Shown here: in pieces, positions 25,453 through 33,405 of the stretch
Layout: each line of letters starts with the position of its first letter
Numbering within the stretch: position 1 is the stretch's first letter
DNA from: Flavobacteriales bacterium
GTDB lineage: Bacteria > Bacteroidota > Bacteroidia > Flavobacteriales_E > Vicingaceae
Reading direction: 5' to 3'
NCBI GenBank assembly: GCA_026196775.1
Contig: JAPHUD010000018.1
Location: forward strand, 62,001-126,000
DNA: 64,000 nt
Program-made: the position numbers and the translations under genes
The notes under the pieces: model-generated
The model's input: the letters and a program-made list of their open reading frames with translations, nothing else
Databases searched by the model: none
What the model was told of the DNA's origin: nothing

Positions 25453-26577
25453 TTATCTAATTGTCTTGTTTATACTTTCCATTACTAATTGAGCAGTTTT
25501 TTCCCAACTAAATTTTGTAGCTTGAAGGATGCTTTTGGAGCTTAACTCTTTATGGAAATTGTTGTCAGCAGTAATTTTTTGCATTGCTTGTGCAATTTCG
25601 TTTTGGTTAAACGGATTTACTAAGATACCTGCATCTCCAACAACTTCGGGCATAGAAGTTATGTTAGATGTAATTACAGGCACACCGCATTGCATTCCTT
25701 CTAACAACGGAATTCCAAAGCCTTCAAAAATAGGAATGTAAGTAATAGCTTTAGCAGCAGCAGTAAGTTCAGCAAGCTCGTTATCATTAACTCTACCTGT
25801 AAAAATAATATCCTTTTTATGCGCTAGTTCATTTAAAAGTTGAGCAGTTTCTGTGTTGCTCCACATTTTTTTTCCGGCAATTAGTAATTTTAATGATGTG
25901 CCACTTTCTGTTTTAAATTGGTTAAAAGCTTTAAGCAACATAGGAACATTTTTTCTTGGATGAATTGTTCCAACAAATAAAAAGTAATTTACTCCTTCAG
26001 TAAATTTATCTTTAACTATTTGTTTTTCAACTTCACTTATTGGCTTGAATTTTTTACTTGCACCGTTAAAAACTACACTAATTTTTGAAGCTTCTATCTT
26101 GTATGTCTGAACAATATCATTTTTAGAAAATTCAGAAACGGTAGCTATTTGATTGGCTTGTTGAGCAAACTTTGGAAAGTACTTTTTATAATAGTTTAAT
26201 ACATTTTTTGGTAATAGTTCAGGGTGATGCTCAAAGTTTAAATCGTGAATAATAACTAAGGTTTTTATGTTGCTATTGAGCGGAAACATTCCATCAGTAG
26301 CAATAAAAATATCCGGATTTAGCTTTTTTAATATACGTTTTAACGCAATTTGGTACCAATAAGGAAAAACATAAATGTGTCTGGTAATGGGGCGAATAAT
26401 AATGGGATGAATATTTTTTGCAGCAAGAAATTCCTCATCTGGTTTTCTATCAAAAATAAAATAAAAATCTATTTCGGGATGCTGTTTCGCTAATAGTGAG
26501 AAAGTTTGCCAAGTAAACAAACCTATGCCGTCCATTTTGTTTTTAATGACTAATCGGGTATTTACGGCAATTTTCAA
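25453..26577 (-). CDS. GT4 family glycosyltransferase
   Basis: The 374-residue GT-B enzyme has an N-terminal acceptor domain (KIAVNTRLVIKNKMDGIG; VIIHDLNFEHHPE) and a C-terminal donor domain with FLFVGTIHPRKN, the EX7E motif FEGFGIPLLEGMQCGVPV, and a late SWEKTA. It is soluble or membrane-associated without predicted helices. It likely adds a sugar from an NDP donor to a growing surface glycan. The start must be TTG (26575-26577), because the next in-frame ATG at residue 15 would remove beta 1. Oddly, an exact TAnnTTTG box (26575-26582) overlaps this TTG. It is 44 bp from the dehydratase gene and heads the leftward run. Confidence 0.9.
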   Translation of the reverse strand: MKIAVNTRLVIKNKMDGIGLFTWQTFSLLAKQHPEIDFYFIFDRKPDEEFLAAKNIHPIIIRPITRHIYVFPYWYQIALKRILKKLNPDIFIATDGMFPLNSNIKTLVIIHDLNFEHHPELLPKNVLNYYKKYFPKFAQQANQIATVSEFSKNDIVQTYKIEASKISVVFNGASKKFKPISEVEKQIVKDKFTEGVNYFLFVGTIHPRKNVPMLLKAFNQFKTESGTSLKLLIAGKKMWSNTETAQLLNELAHKKDIIFTGRVNDNELAELTAAAKAITYIPIFEGFGIPLLEGMQCGVPVITSNITSMPEVVGDAGILVNPFNQNEIAQAMQKITADNNFHKELSSKSILQATKFSWEKTAQLVMESINKTIR

Positions 26578-26632
26578 AAGTAGATTGTTTAATATATAAT
26601 CAGCGAAAATAATAATATTGACGCAGATAAGT

Positions 26633-26640
26633 TATTTTTG
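26633..26640 (+). promoter_or_regulatory. Candidate -7 box for the flippase gene
   Basis: TATTTTTG matches TAnnTTTG exactly. Predicted start near 26645, giving a leader of about 14 nt to the GTG at 26659. Confidence 0.5.
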
Positions 26641-26658
26641 TCGCAAATCAATTGAATA

Positions 26659-28101
26659 GTGCAGAAAAAATTTGTTACTAATTTAGCTTTACTATTGCTG
26701 CTTAACCTGCTGATTAAGCCTTTTTGGATATTTGGTATTGACCGAACTGTTCAGAATACTTTGCCCGAAGATTACGGGATGTACTTTGTTTTGTTCAATT
26801 TTTCGTTGTTATTTAATATTATTTTAGATTTAGGAATTACCAATTTCAATAATAAACACATTACCCAAAATAATAATTTACTTACCAAGTATTTTTCGGG
26901 AATAACCGTATTTAAAATGATGCTGTTTGTAATTTACCTTATTATCACTTTTGGGGTGGGATGGGTAATGGGTTACGATAGCGAAAGGTTTTTCGTATTG
27001 TTATTTTTAGCTATCAACCAGTTTTTGGTTTCATTTATTCAGTATTTAAGATCCAACATAACAGCACTTCAACTTTACAAAACAGATAGCTTTCTTTCGG
27101 TGCTTGATAAAACATTAATGATTGTTTTTTGTGCTATTTTATTATGGGGAAATGTTTTTGACTTCCCTTTTACCATTATGCACTTTATTTATGCTCAAAC
27201 ATTAGCCTATGCTATTACAGCGATTATTGTGTTTTCAATTGTAATAACTAAAACCACTCATTTTATTTTCACCATAGATGGTTCTTTCTTAAAGCAAATT
27301 TTAATACAAACTTTTCCTTATGCATTACTGGTGCTTACTATGGTTTTTTACTATAGAATAGATGCTGTTATGCTAGATGTTATGTTGCCTGATGGAGAAC
27401 GACAAGTAGCTATTTATGCTCAAGCTTACCGATTTATGGATGCTTTTAATCAATTTGGAGTGTTGTTTGCCGGATTGTTGTTGCCTATGTTTGCTTTTTT
27501 AATTAAAGACAATAAAACGGTAGCTCCATTGGTAAAACTATCTTTTAGTTTATTGTTTGTTTTGTCGGTAACCATTGCCGGGTTTATGTTTTATCATGCT
27601 AGAGAAGTAATGGATTTACTTTACGATTTTGATACTCAGTATTCATCAAATGTATTGATAGTATTAATGTTCTGTTATGTTTTTATAGCTACATCTTATA
27701 TTTTCGGGACATTACTTACAGCTAATGGAAGTTTAAAATTGCTCAATAAAATTGCAGTTGTAGGTTTGGTAATTAATGTTTTATTAAATCTTTGGTTAAT
27801 TCCTAAACACCAAGCAGTAGGAGCAGCAATAGCAAGTTTAGCAACGCAAGCAGTTATTATTATTGCTCAGGTAATAGTGTCTAAAACTATATTCAATTTT
27901 AAGTTGGATGTTAGCTTTTTAGTGAGAATAAGTTTATTTGCTTCAATCATTTTTGGAGCTTTTTTCGGATTCAAACAACTTCAGCTTAGTATAATCACTC
28001 ATATGTTAATAGCTACTACGGTTGGGGTAATTGCTGGGTTGTTACTTAAAGTAATTGATTTAAAAGGTATTTGGTTAATTCTTAAGAATAAGGTTGAGTA
28101 A
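26659..28101 (+). CDS. Polysaccharide flippase (Wzx/MATE-like)
   Basis: The 480-residue protein has about 12-14 membrane helices and the overall pattern of the polysaccharide export / O-antigen flippase group of the MOP superfamily: an N-terminal pair of helices with LPEDYGMYFVLFNFSLLFNI, conserved ITNFNNKHI, and the mid-protein VFYYRIDAVMLDVMLP and YAQAYRFMDAFNQFG. It would flip lipid-linked glycan units to the periplasm. The start is GTG (26659-26661). It is divergent from the glycan operon, with only 81 bp between the two starts, so both could be controlled together. It converges on the signal peptidase gene with 2 bp between stops. Confidence 0.85.
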   Translation: MQKKFVTNLALLLLLNLLIKPFWIFGIDRTVQNTLPEDYGMYFVLFNFSLLFNIILDLGITNFNNKHITQNNNLLTKYFSGITVFKMMLFVIYLIITFGVGWVMGYDSERFFVLLFLAINQFLVSFIQYLRSNITALQLYKTDSFLSVLDKTLMIVFCAILLWGNVFDFPFTIMHFIYAQTLAYAITAIIVFSIVITKTTHFIFTIDGSFLKQILIQTFPYALLVLTMVFYYRIDAVMLDVMLPDGERQVAIYAQAYRFMDAFNQFGVLFAGLLLPMFAFLIKDNKTVAPLVKLSFSLLFVLSVTIAGFMFYHAREVMDLLYDFDTQYSSNVLIVLMFCYVFIATSYIFGTLLTANGSLKLLNKIAVVGLVINVLLNLWLIPKHQAVGAAIASLATQAVIIIAQVIVSKTIFNFKLDVSFLVRISLFASIIFGAFFGFKQLQLSIITHMLIATTVGVIAGLLLKVIDLKGIWLILKNKVE

Positions 28102-28103
28102 AA

Positions 28104-29066
28104 TTATTTTATACTTTCAAAAAATCTTTTCCAACGTATTGTGTTGTTTTTTTTAGATTTTTCCATAGAAAATAGAATTGTTTTAGCTTTTCCAACTATA
28201 TGATTTTCGGGTAAAAAGCCCCAAAATCTTGAATCTGAACTATTGTGTCTATTATCTCCCATAACAAAATAGTAGTCCATTTTAAAAGTATATTCGTTAG
28301 TAGTATCACCATTTATAATAAACTTATTGTCTAATATAGTTAATTCATTTTCTTCATACATTTCAATAATTTGTTGATACAAGTGTATGGAGTTGTTATT
28401 TAATTTTATAGTAACATCTTTTTTTGGGACAACAACTTCTCCGAAATTATCAATGTTCCATGGGTAAAAAGGGTGGTAGGGGAAAATATAATCTGCAAAA
28501 GCATTTGGAGGTATGTTTAAGCTTTTTATAGATAAAGTTTGAGGTATTTGTTCAATAATTTTTTTGATACTATCTGTCATGGTAAGTTGCCATAATTCAG
28601 TATGTTCTACTTTACCTCCCTCTGTAATGCTGTATTTTGCTAATGTATCTTGATGTAGTTCTTTACTCAGTACCTGATAATTAAACTGTGCAGAATAAGG
28701 AAGTTGCTGTTCTTCATTATTAATAAACAAAGTTTTATTGATGAGTTCTAAAGTGTCCCCCGGCAAACCGACACATCTTTTAATATAATACGATTTATCG
28801 TCAATAAGTTCTTTGTTTTCTAACGGATAGAAAAAAACGATTACATCATTTCTGTTGATAGTGCTAAGAGCAGGAAGTTTGAAGTTGGTGTAAGGAATTT
28901 TAGCTCCATAACTTAGTTTATTTACCAAAATTAAATCTCCCGGCAGTAAGGTTTTCTCCATGGAAGAAGTGGGTATGGTAAAAACTTCAAAAACAAATAT
29001 CCTAATTACAATAACTGTAATAAAAGCAATAATTATAGCTTTAAACCATTCTTTGAGTAATTTCAC
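28104..29066 (-). CDS. lepB: Signal peptidase I (short paralogue)
   Basis: The 320-residue protein has one N-terminal membrane helix (about 8-30), the catalytic serine Ser35 in IPTSSMEKTLLPGD, the general base Lys96 in YYIKRCVGLPGD, and the late box MGDNRHNSSDSRFWGFLP. It cleaves Sec signal peptides on the periplasmic face of the inner membrane. The usual P-T after the serine box is K-T here. It starts at GTG (29064-29066), 40 bp downstream of a longer paralogue, suggesting tandem duplication and a shared transcript. The numerous type IX cargo proteins all need this step. Confidence 0.93.
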   Translation of the reverse strand: MKLLKEWFKAIIIAFITVIVIRIFVFEVFTIPTSSMEKTLLPGDLILVNKLSYGAKIPYTNFKLPALSTINRNDVIVFFYPLENKELIDDKSYYIKRCVGLPGDTLELINKTLFINNEEQQLPYSAQFNYQVLSKELHQDTLAKYSITEGGKVEHTELWQLTMTDSIKKIIEQIPQTLSIKSLNIPPNAFADYIFPYHPFYPWNIDNFGEVVVPKKDVTIKLNNNSIHLYQQIIEMYEENELTILDNKFIINGDTTNEYTFKMDYYFVMGDNRHNSSDSRFWGFLPENHIVGKAKTILFSMEKSKKNNTIRWKRFFESIK

Positions 29067-29106
29067 TTTTATTGAAGTTCACGATTTACCACTAACAGTA
29101 AACCAA

Positions 29107-30702
29107 TTAATGTACTTTGGTGAAAAGTCTATCCCATCTAATTCTGCTAAAAAAGCCTCCTTCTTCTGGGTGTGGACTGTAAGACATCCATACAAAAACA
29201 GCTTTACCAACAATATGATCTTCGGGTACAAAACCCCAATATCTTGAATCTAATGAGTTGTTTCTATTGTCACCCATCATCCAATAGTAATTCATTTTAA
29301 AAGTGTAGGAAGTAGTTTCTTCGCCATTAATAAAGATTTTACCATCTTTAACTTGTAAATCATTTAGTTCGTAACGTGTTATAAGTACTTTGTAAATAGG
29401 GAACGTCTTTTCATTTAACTCTACAGTTGTACCTTTTTTAGGTATGGTTAGCGGTCCAAAATTATCTACTGTCCAATTGTATAAATTACTATTTGGAAAA
29501 ATGGATAAATCAGCATAAGTGGTAGAATCTTGTTTGTCTATAATTTGTTCAATGTTTACCACATTAGGAAACTGTTGGAGTTTTTTTCTTGCTTCCTCTG
29601 TCATGGTTAAATTGTAAATTGTTTTATCTTTACTTCTCCAAAAATCTACCACATTTATAGCTCCTGTTTCTGGGTTCATATATTCCTGAACAGGAAATTC
29701 ATAATTGATTTTTTTATCAAGTAGTACTTTTTTAGACAACTCGTAATCTTTAGTATGAACAATATATCGGTGTTGCACACCAGGGTCTTGATAAGCAGTT
29801 TCTTCATTAACTTTTAGCACTCCGTCAATAATTTCAATTTTATCACCAGGCAATCCTACACAACGTTTGATATAATTCTCTCTTTTGTCAATTGGCCGAT
29901 AAGCAATGGTATATTTATTCCAAACTTGCGTTCTTCCCATATCTCTTACCAACTGGTCATAAACTCTATCTTGAGCTTCTAAAGCAACAGTATCTCCGGC
30001 AGGGAAATTAAACACCACACAATCGTTACGTTCAATAGCTCCCATTTCTGGTAATTTGGTATAAGGAAAGCTAATTATTTCACTAAAAGATTTTTTACCA
30101 CCAACCAAAGGAATCCATTCAGGGAAACTATGGTGTGTAAAAGGAACTGCTATAGGAGTCATTGGAATTCTTGCTCCGTAAGCTAATTTATTTACAAAAA
30201 GAAAATCTCCACGTAATAGTTTTTGCTCCATAGATGAAGTTGGAATGGTAAATGCTTCTAAATAAATTCCTCTTATAAGTGTAGCAGCAACAACAGCAAA
30301 TACAATAGCATCAGCCCATTCTCTGGAGGTAGATTTCTTATATTTAGCAGCCTCTTCATAACCAATAAATTTAACATCTTCTTTAAATCCAATATAAGGT
30401 AAATAAATTGGAGCAAAAACAACACCTAAAAAATGTTCTTTAAAAGAAGTTTTTCCTAACAACTTCATCAGTTCAACAATAATTCCCATCCAAACTACAA
30501 AACCTAAAAACGGAACGTAGTAAGTAATAATCCATAACCAAGATTTTTTGATGGTTTTACAAGCAATATAGGTAGAGTAGAACGGAACTAAAGCTTTCCA
30601 TCCTTCAATGCCAATTTTTTCGAAAATTTTATAAAGCCCAATATGAGCAACAATAAAATATATTAGAGATAGAACAATAAACGCTGGGATACTGATTTCC
30701 AT
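29107..30702 (-). CDS. lepB: Signal peptidase I with N-terminal multi-helix extension
   Basis: The 531-residue protein begins with about 125 extra residues containing three to four membrane helices and GIEGWKALVPFYSTY, a module seen in DUF5684-type and Bacteroidota LepB proteins. A membrane helix (about 130-148) then leads to the catalytic Ser157 in FTIPTSSMEQKLLRGD and Lys279 in NYIKRCVGLPGDKIEI, and late boxes MGDNRNNSLDSRYWGFVP. Both catalytic residues are present, so it should be active. A large insertion between the boxes forms an extended periplasmic domain. It is upstream of, and similar to, the 320-residue paralogue. Confidence 0.93.
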   Translation of the reverse strand: MEISIPAFIVLSLIYFIVAHIGLYKIFEKIGIEGWKALVPFYSTYIACKTIKKSWLWIITYYVPFLGFVVWMGIIVELMKLLGKTSFKEHFLGVVFAPIYLPYIGFKEDVKFIGYEEAAKYKKSTSREWADAIVFAVVAATLIRGIYLEAFTIPTSSMEQKLLRGDFLFVNKLAYGARIPMTPIAVPFTHHSFPEWIPLVGGKKSFSEIISFPYTKLPEMGAIERNDCVVFNFPAGDTVALEAQDRVYDQLVRDMGRTQVWNKYTIAYRPIDKRENYIKRCVGLPGDKIEIIDGVLKVNEETAYQDPGVQHRYIVHTKDYELSKKVLLDKKINYEFPVQEYMNPETGAINVVDFWRSKDKTIYNLTMTEEARKKLQQFPNVVNIEQIIDKQDSTTYADLSIFPNSNLYNWTVDNFGPLTIPKKGTTVELNEKTFPIYKVLITRYELNDLQVKDGKIFINGEETTSYTFKMNYYWMMGDNRNNSLDSRYWGFVPEDHIVGKAVFVWMSYSPHPEEGGFFSRIRWDRLFTKVH

Positions 30703-30800
30703 GAGATGATGAATTTGTTAAATTAAATGATTGAACAAATATAGAAGATTTATAAAGAAACCAATGGCTTTTAACAAAATTTATAACTAGTAAATAGTAA

Positions 30801-31421
30801 TTAGTTGATGGCTCCGAAAATCATCCAGCCATAGACAGCAAAACGTAGAAATCTTAAAAGACCATAAGCAAGATAGCTAGGTAGGGGGTATTTTATAATT
30901 CCAGCAGCAACACTGGTAATGGCAAAAGGTACAGGTAATAAAGCACCAGCAATAATTAATAGACCACCCCATTTTCTCATATTGCTTACATGTTTTGCCA
31001 TCTTTACTTCTAGAAATTCATATACAGAAGGAAAGTAAGCAAAGGTTCTACCTGAAAAATAGGATATTACTCCACCTAAGTAAGAAGCAATAGATAATAG
31101 ACCTAAATAAAACCAAGAAGAATCTGTTTTTGCTGCCCAAGCAATAAAAATTTCTGGAGGGATTAATCCTAATATAGATTCACTTAAAAAGAAAACACTT
31201 AAAATTCCTGCTGTTGGAAATGAAGAAATCATCAACTCTAAAATATCGTTGATGTTCATTACAAAAAAATGGATGCCTAAAATAGCTGCAATAAAGATTA
31301 AAATTGGCCAGAAGGATTTTTTAAGAATAGTTCTCAAAAAACTATAAAACCCAGTATATACATAATACTGATGCAATAATTGCAAACGAGATTTTTTCTT
31401 AAATTTTTGAACCTTTTCCAT
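30801..31421 (-). CDS. VTT-domain (DedA/SNARE-associated-like) membrane protein
   Basis: I place the start at the ATG at 31419-31421 (206 residues, MEKVQKFKKKSR) and not at a TTG 15 bases upstream, because a TATCTTTG promoter box covers that TTG. The protein has a basic N-terminus and four to five hydrophobic segments. The VTT-type pattern includes FFLSESILGLIPPEIFIAWAA, SYLGGVISYFSGR, GGLLIIAGALLPVPFAITSVAAG and a C-terminal LRFLRFAVYGW. Relatives are membrane proteins linked to lipid scrambling and envelope maintenance. The specific role is unknown. Confidence 0.8.
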   Translation of the reverse strand: MEKVQKFKKKSRLQLLHQYYVYTGFYSFLRTILKKSFWPILIFIAAILGIHFFVMNINDILELMISSFPTAGILSVFFLSESILGLIPPEIFIAWAAKTDSSWFYLGLLSIASYLGGVISYFSGRTFAYFPSVYEFLEVKMAKHVSNMRKWGGLLIIAGALLPVPFAITSVAAGIIKYPLPSYLAYGLLRFLRFAVYGWMIFGAIN

Positions 31422-31433
31422 ATCTAATCCTAA

Positions 31434-31441
31434 CAAAGATA
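31434..31441 (-). promoter_or_regulatory. Candidate -7 box for the VTT protein gene
   Basis: The minus strand reads TATCTTTG, an exact TAnnTTTG match. By the rnpB spacing the mRNA would begin near 31429, leaving a leader of about 8 nt before the ATG. Confidence 0.5.
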
Positions 31442-31552
31442 GGATTAACTTTAGGTTGTTCAGGTGTTTGTATAGTTAAATTTTTGTAATTTCTTTTATG
31501 TTTTTGATTATTAAATGGTTATTTTTTTAGATGAATTACTACTAATGCATGA

Positions 31553-31580
31553 ATCCAGTATTCAGTCTTTAGTCCTCAGC
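31553..31580. repeat. Degenerate heptamer repeat, 4 units
   Basis: Four consecutive 7-mers read ATCCAGT, ATTCAGT, CTTTAGT and CCTCAGC, sharing YCAGT/YTAGT at a constant 7-base period. It lies in non-coding DNA upstream of purC. Confidence 0.55.
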
Positions 31581-31700
31581 TCTCCAAGTTCACGCCCCTA
31601 AATTTCTAAACTCATTACCTAAATTATAGATATTAACAATTTAACTTTAGGTATGGAATAACTTTTAGTGCTTTTGTTTATCTCTATGGCAATATGATTA

Positions 31701-31708
31701 TATATTTG
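31701..31708 (+). promoter_or_regulatory. Candidate -7 box for purC
   Basis: TATATTTG matches TAnnTTTG exactly, with TTTG at 31673-31676 (24 nt upstream, a little wide). The predicted leader is about 25 nt. Confidence 0.55.
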
Positions 31709-31737
31709 CACTTTTCAAATTTAATAGATTAAAACTT

Positions 31738-32688
31738 ATGCAAAGCAATGCTGTAAAAGAAACTCACTTTAATTTTAAAGGTCAAAAAAGTTTTTATAAA
31801 GGAAAAGTTAGAGATGTGTATAACATTAATGATGAACTATTGATAATGGTAGTTTCCGATAGAATTTCAGCGTTTGATGTAGTGCTTCCTAAAGCTATTC
31901 CTTTTAAAGGACAGGTGTTGAACCAAATAGCTGCTAAATTTTTAAAAGCAACAGCCGATATTTTACCTAACTGGGTGGTGGCAACTCCTGATCCCAATGT
32001 TACTATAGGCAGAATTTGTGAGCCTTTTAGAGTAGAAATGGTTATTAGAGGTTGTTTATCTGGACATGCATGGCGTGAGTATAAAGCAGGTAAAAGAATT
32101 TTATGTGGAGTTGAGATGCCAGATGGAATGAAAGAAAATGATAAATTTCCACAACCCATTATAACACCATCTACAAAAGCGTATGAAGGACATGATGAAG
32201 ATATTTCTCGTGAAGAAATTATAAAACAAGGCATTGTGTCAGAAGCAGATTATTTACAGTTAGAAGATTATACCCGTAAAATTTTTCAACGAGGAACGGA
32301 AATGGCTGATAAAATGGGATTGATTTTGGTTGATACCAAATATGAGTTTGGAAAAATTGGCGACACCATCTATTTAATTGATGAAATTCATACACCAGAT
32401 TCTTCTAGGTATTTTTATAAAGAAGGTTATCAGCAAAGACAGGATAACAACGAAAAACAAAAACAACTTTCTAAGGAGTTTGTAAGAGAATGGCTTATTG
32501 CTAATGGTTTTCAAGGTAAAGAAGGGCAGCAAGTACCAACAATGACAGATGAATTTGTAAATGAAGTTTCGGAGCGATATATAGAGCTTTACGAGCAAAT
32601 TACAGGTGACAAATTTCAACGTGCTGATGTTTCTGATATCCAAACTAGAATTGAAAATAATTGTAAAGCTTTTTTAGCTACTATTTAA
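31738..32688 (+). CDS. purC: Phosphoribosylaminoimidazole-succinocarboxamide synthase
   Basis: The 316-residue SAICAR synthase has the ATP-binding N-terminal [45 protein letters not shown], the substrate loop [16 protein letters not shown], and the metal site LVDTKYEFG with [12 protein letters not shown]. The length is that of the longer, yeast-like form. It ligates aspartate to CAIR in purine synthesis. No other pur genes are in the window. A HAD phosphatase gene follows 20 bp downstream and probably shares the transcript. Confidence 0.96.
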   Translation: MQSNAVKETHFNFKGQKSFYKGKVRDVYNINDELLIMVVSDRISAFDVVLPKAIPFKGQVLNQIAAKFLKATADILPNWVVATPDPNVTIGRICEPFRVEMVIRGCLSGHAWREYKAGKRILCGVEMPDGMKENDKFPQPIITPSTKAYEGHDEDISREEIIKQGIVSEADYLQLEDYTRKIFQRGTEMADKMGLILVDTKYEFGKIGDTIYLIDEIHTPDSSRYFYKEGYQQRQDNNEKQKQLSKEFVREWLIANGFQGKEGQQVPTMTDEFVNEVSERYIELYEQITGDKFQRADVSDIQTRIENNCKAFLATI

Positions 32689-32708
32689 GAATACGATAAA
32701 ATAAAAAA

Positions 32709-33374
32709 ATGCAATCAACTATTAAGGCGGTAATTTACGATATGGATGGAGTTTTGATTAACTCAGAACCATTATGGAGAGAAGCAGAAATACTTACTTT
32801 TAATAAAGTAGGCTTAAATTTTACTGAAGAAATGTGCAGAGAGACTATGGGCATGCGTTTGTATGAAGTAGTAGAGTATTGGTACAACAAAACCCCATGG
32901 GAAGGAATGTCGCTTAAAGAAGTAGAGAAAGAATTATTAAAAACAGTTACTTCTTTAATTGTAAAAAATGGTAAAGCCATGGAAGGTGTTGTTGAATCTT
33001 TAGAATATTTTCAGTCTAAAGGGTACAAGTTGGCTTTAGCATCATCTTCAGCTATGAAGCTGATTATTACCGTATTAAATAAACTTAAAGTTGCTTCTTA
33101 TTTTGAGGTAATAAATTCAGCAGAAAACCTGCCTTTTGGCAAGCCACATCCTGAAATTTTTATCAAAACAGCCCAAGAATTAGACGTATATCCGGTAAAT
33201 TGTTTGGTTATTGAAGATTCTTTTAATGGTGTTTTGGCAGCAAAATCAGCACTTATGAAAGTAGTTGCTATTCCTGATGAAGAAAGCAGAGATGACCACC
33301 GATTTATTATTGCAGACAAAAAACTCAACAGTCTTTTAGAAATAGAAAACGTATTCCTTGAGCCAGCAATTTAA
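32709..33374 (+). CDS. HAD-family sugar-phosphate phosphatase (HxpB/YniC-like)
   Basis: The 221-residue haloacid dehalogenase has motif I YDMDGVLINSEPLW (nucleophile Asp11, acid Asp13), motif II ALASSSA, motif III Lys in GKPHPEIF, and motif IV VIEDSFNGVLAAK. A helical cap lies between motifs I and II (about 20-85). The sequence is closest in style to hexitol or 2-deoxyglucose-6-phosphate phosphatases such as HxpB. Substrate preference is not certain. It lies 20 bp after purC and 31 bp before the MBOAT gene start chosen here. Confidence 0.88.
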   Translation: MQSTIKAVIYDMDGVLINSEPLWREAEILTFNKVGLNFTEEMCRETMGMRLYEVVEYWYNKTPWEGMSLKEVEKELLKTVTSLIVKNGKAMEGVVESLEYFQSKGYKLALASSSAMKLIITVLNKLKVASYFEVINSAENLPFGKPHPEIFIKTAQELDVYPVNCLVIEDSFNGVLAAKSALMKVVAIPDEESRDDHRFIIADKKLNSLLEIENVFLEPAI

Positions 33375-33405
33375 CATATCAGAGTGGTTGAGCCAATTCT
33401 TTAGC

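Larger units (their letters stand above)
31437..31737. other. Divergent intergenic region upstream of purC
   Basis: This region of about 300 bp between the VTT protein gene and purC contains both genes' -7 boxes and a four-unit degenerate heptamer repeat (31553-31580). The middle part is otherwise featureless and AT-rich. No ORF is supported. Confidence 0.6.

Noticed and set aside
11430-26577. A recently acquired genomic island
   Set aside because: No integrase, tRNA, attachment repeats or clear base-composition shift is visible; the block may simply be native.
30781-30806. A possible further heptamer array (AACTAGT, AAATAGT, AATTAGT)
   Set aside because: The units are short, AT-rich and few; chance cannot be excluded. 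I kept only the stronger arrays.
33358-33405. A TTG start for the MBOAT gene that overlaps the HAD gene
   Set aside because: The ATG at 33406 fits the conserved N-terminus and avoids a 17-base overlap, although the upstream residues are not impossible.
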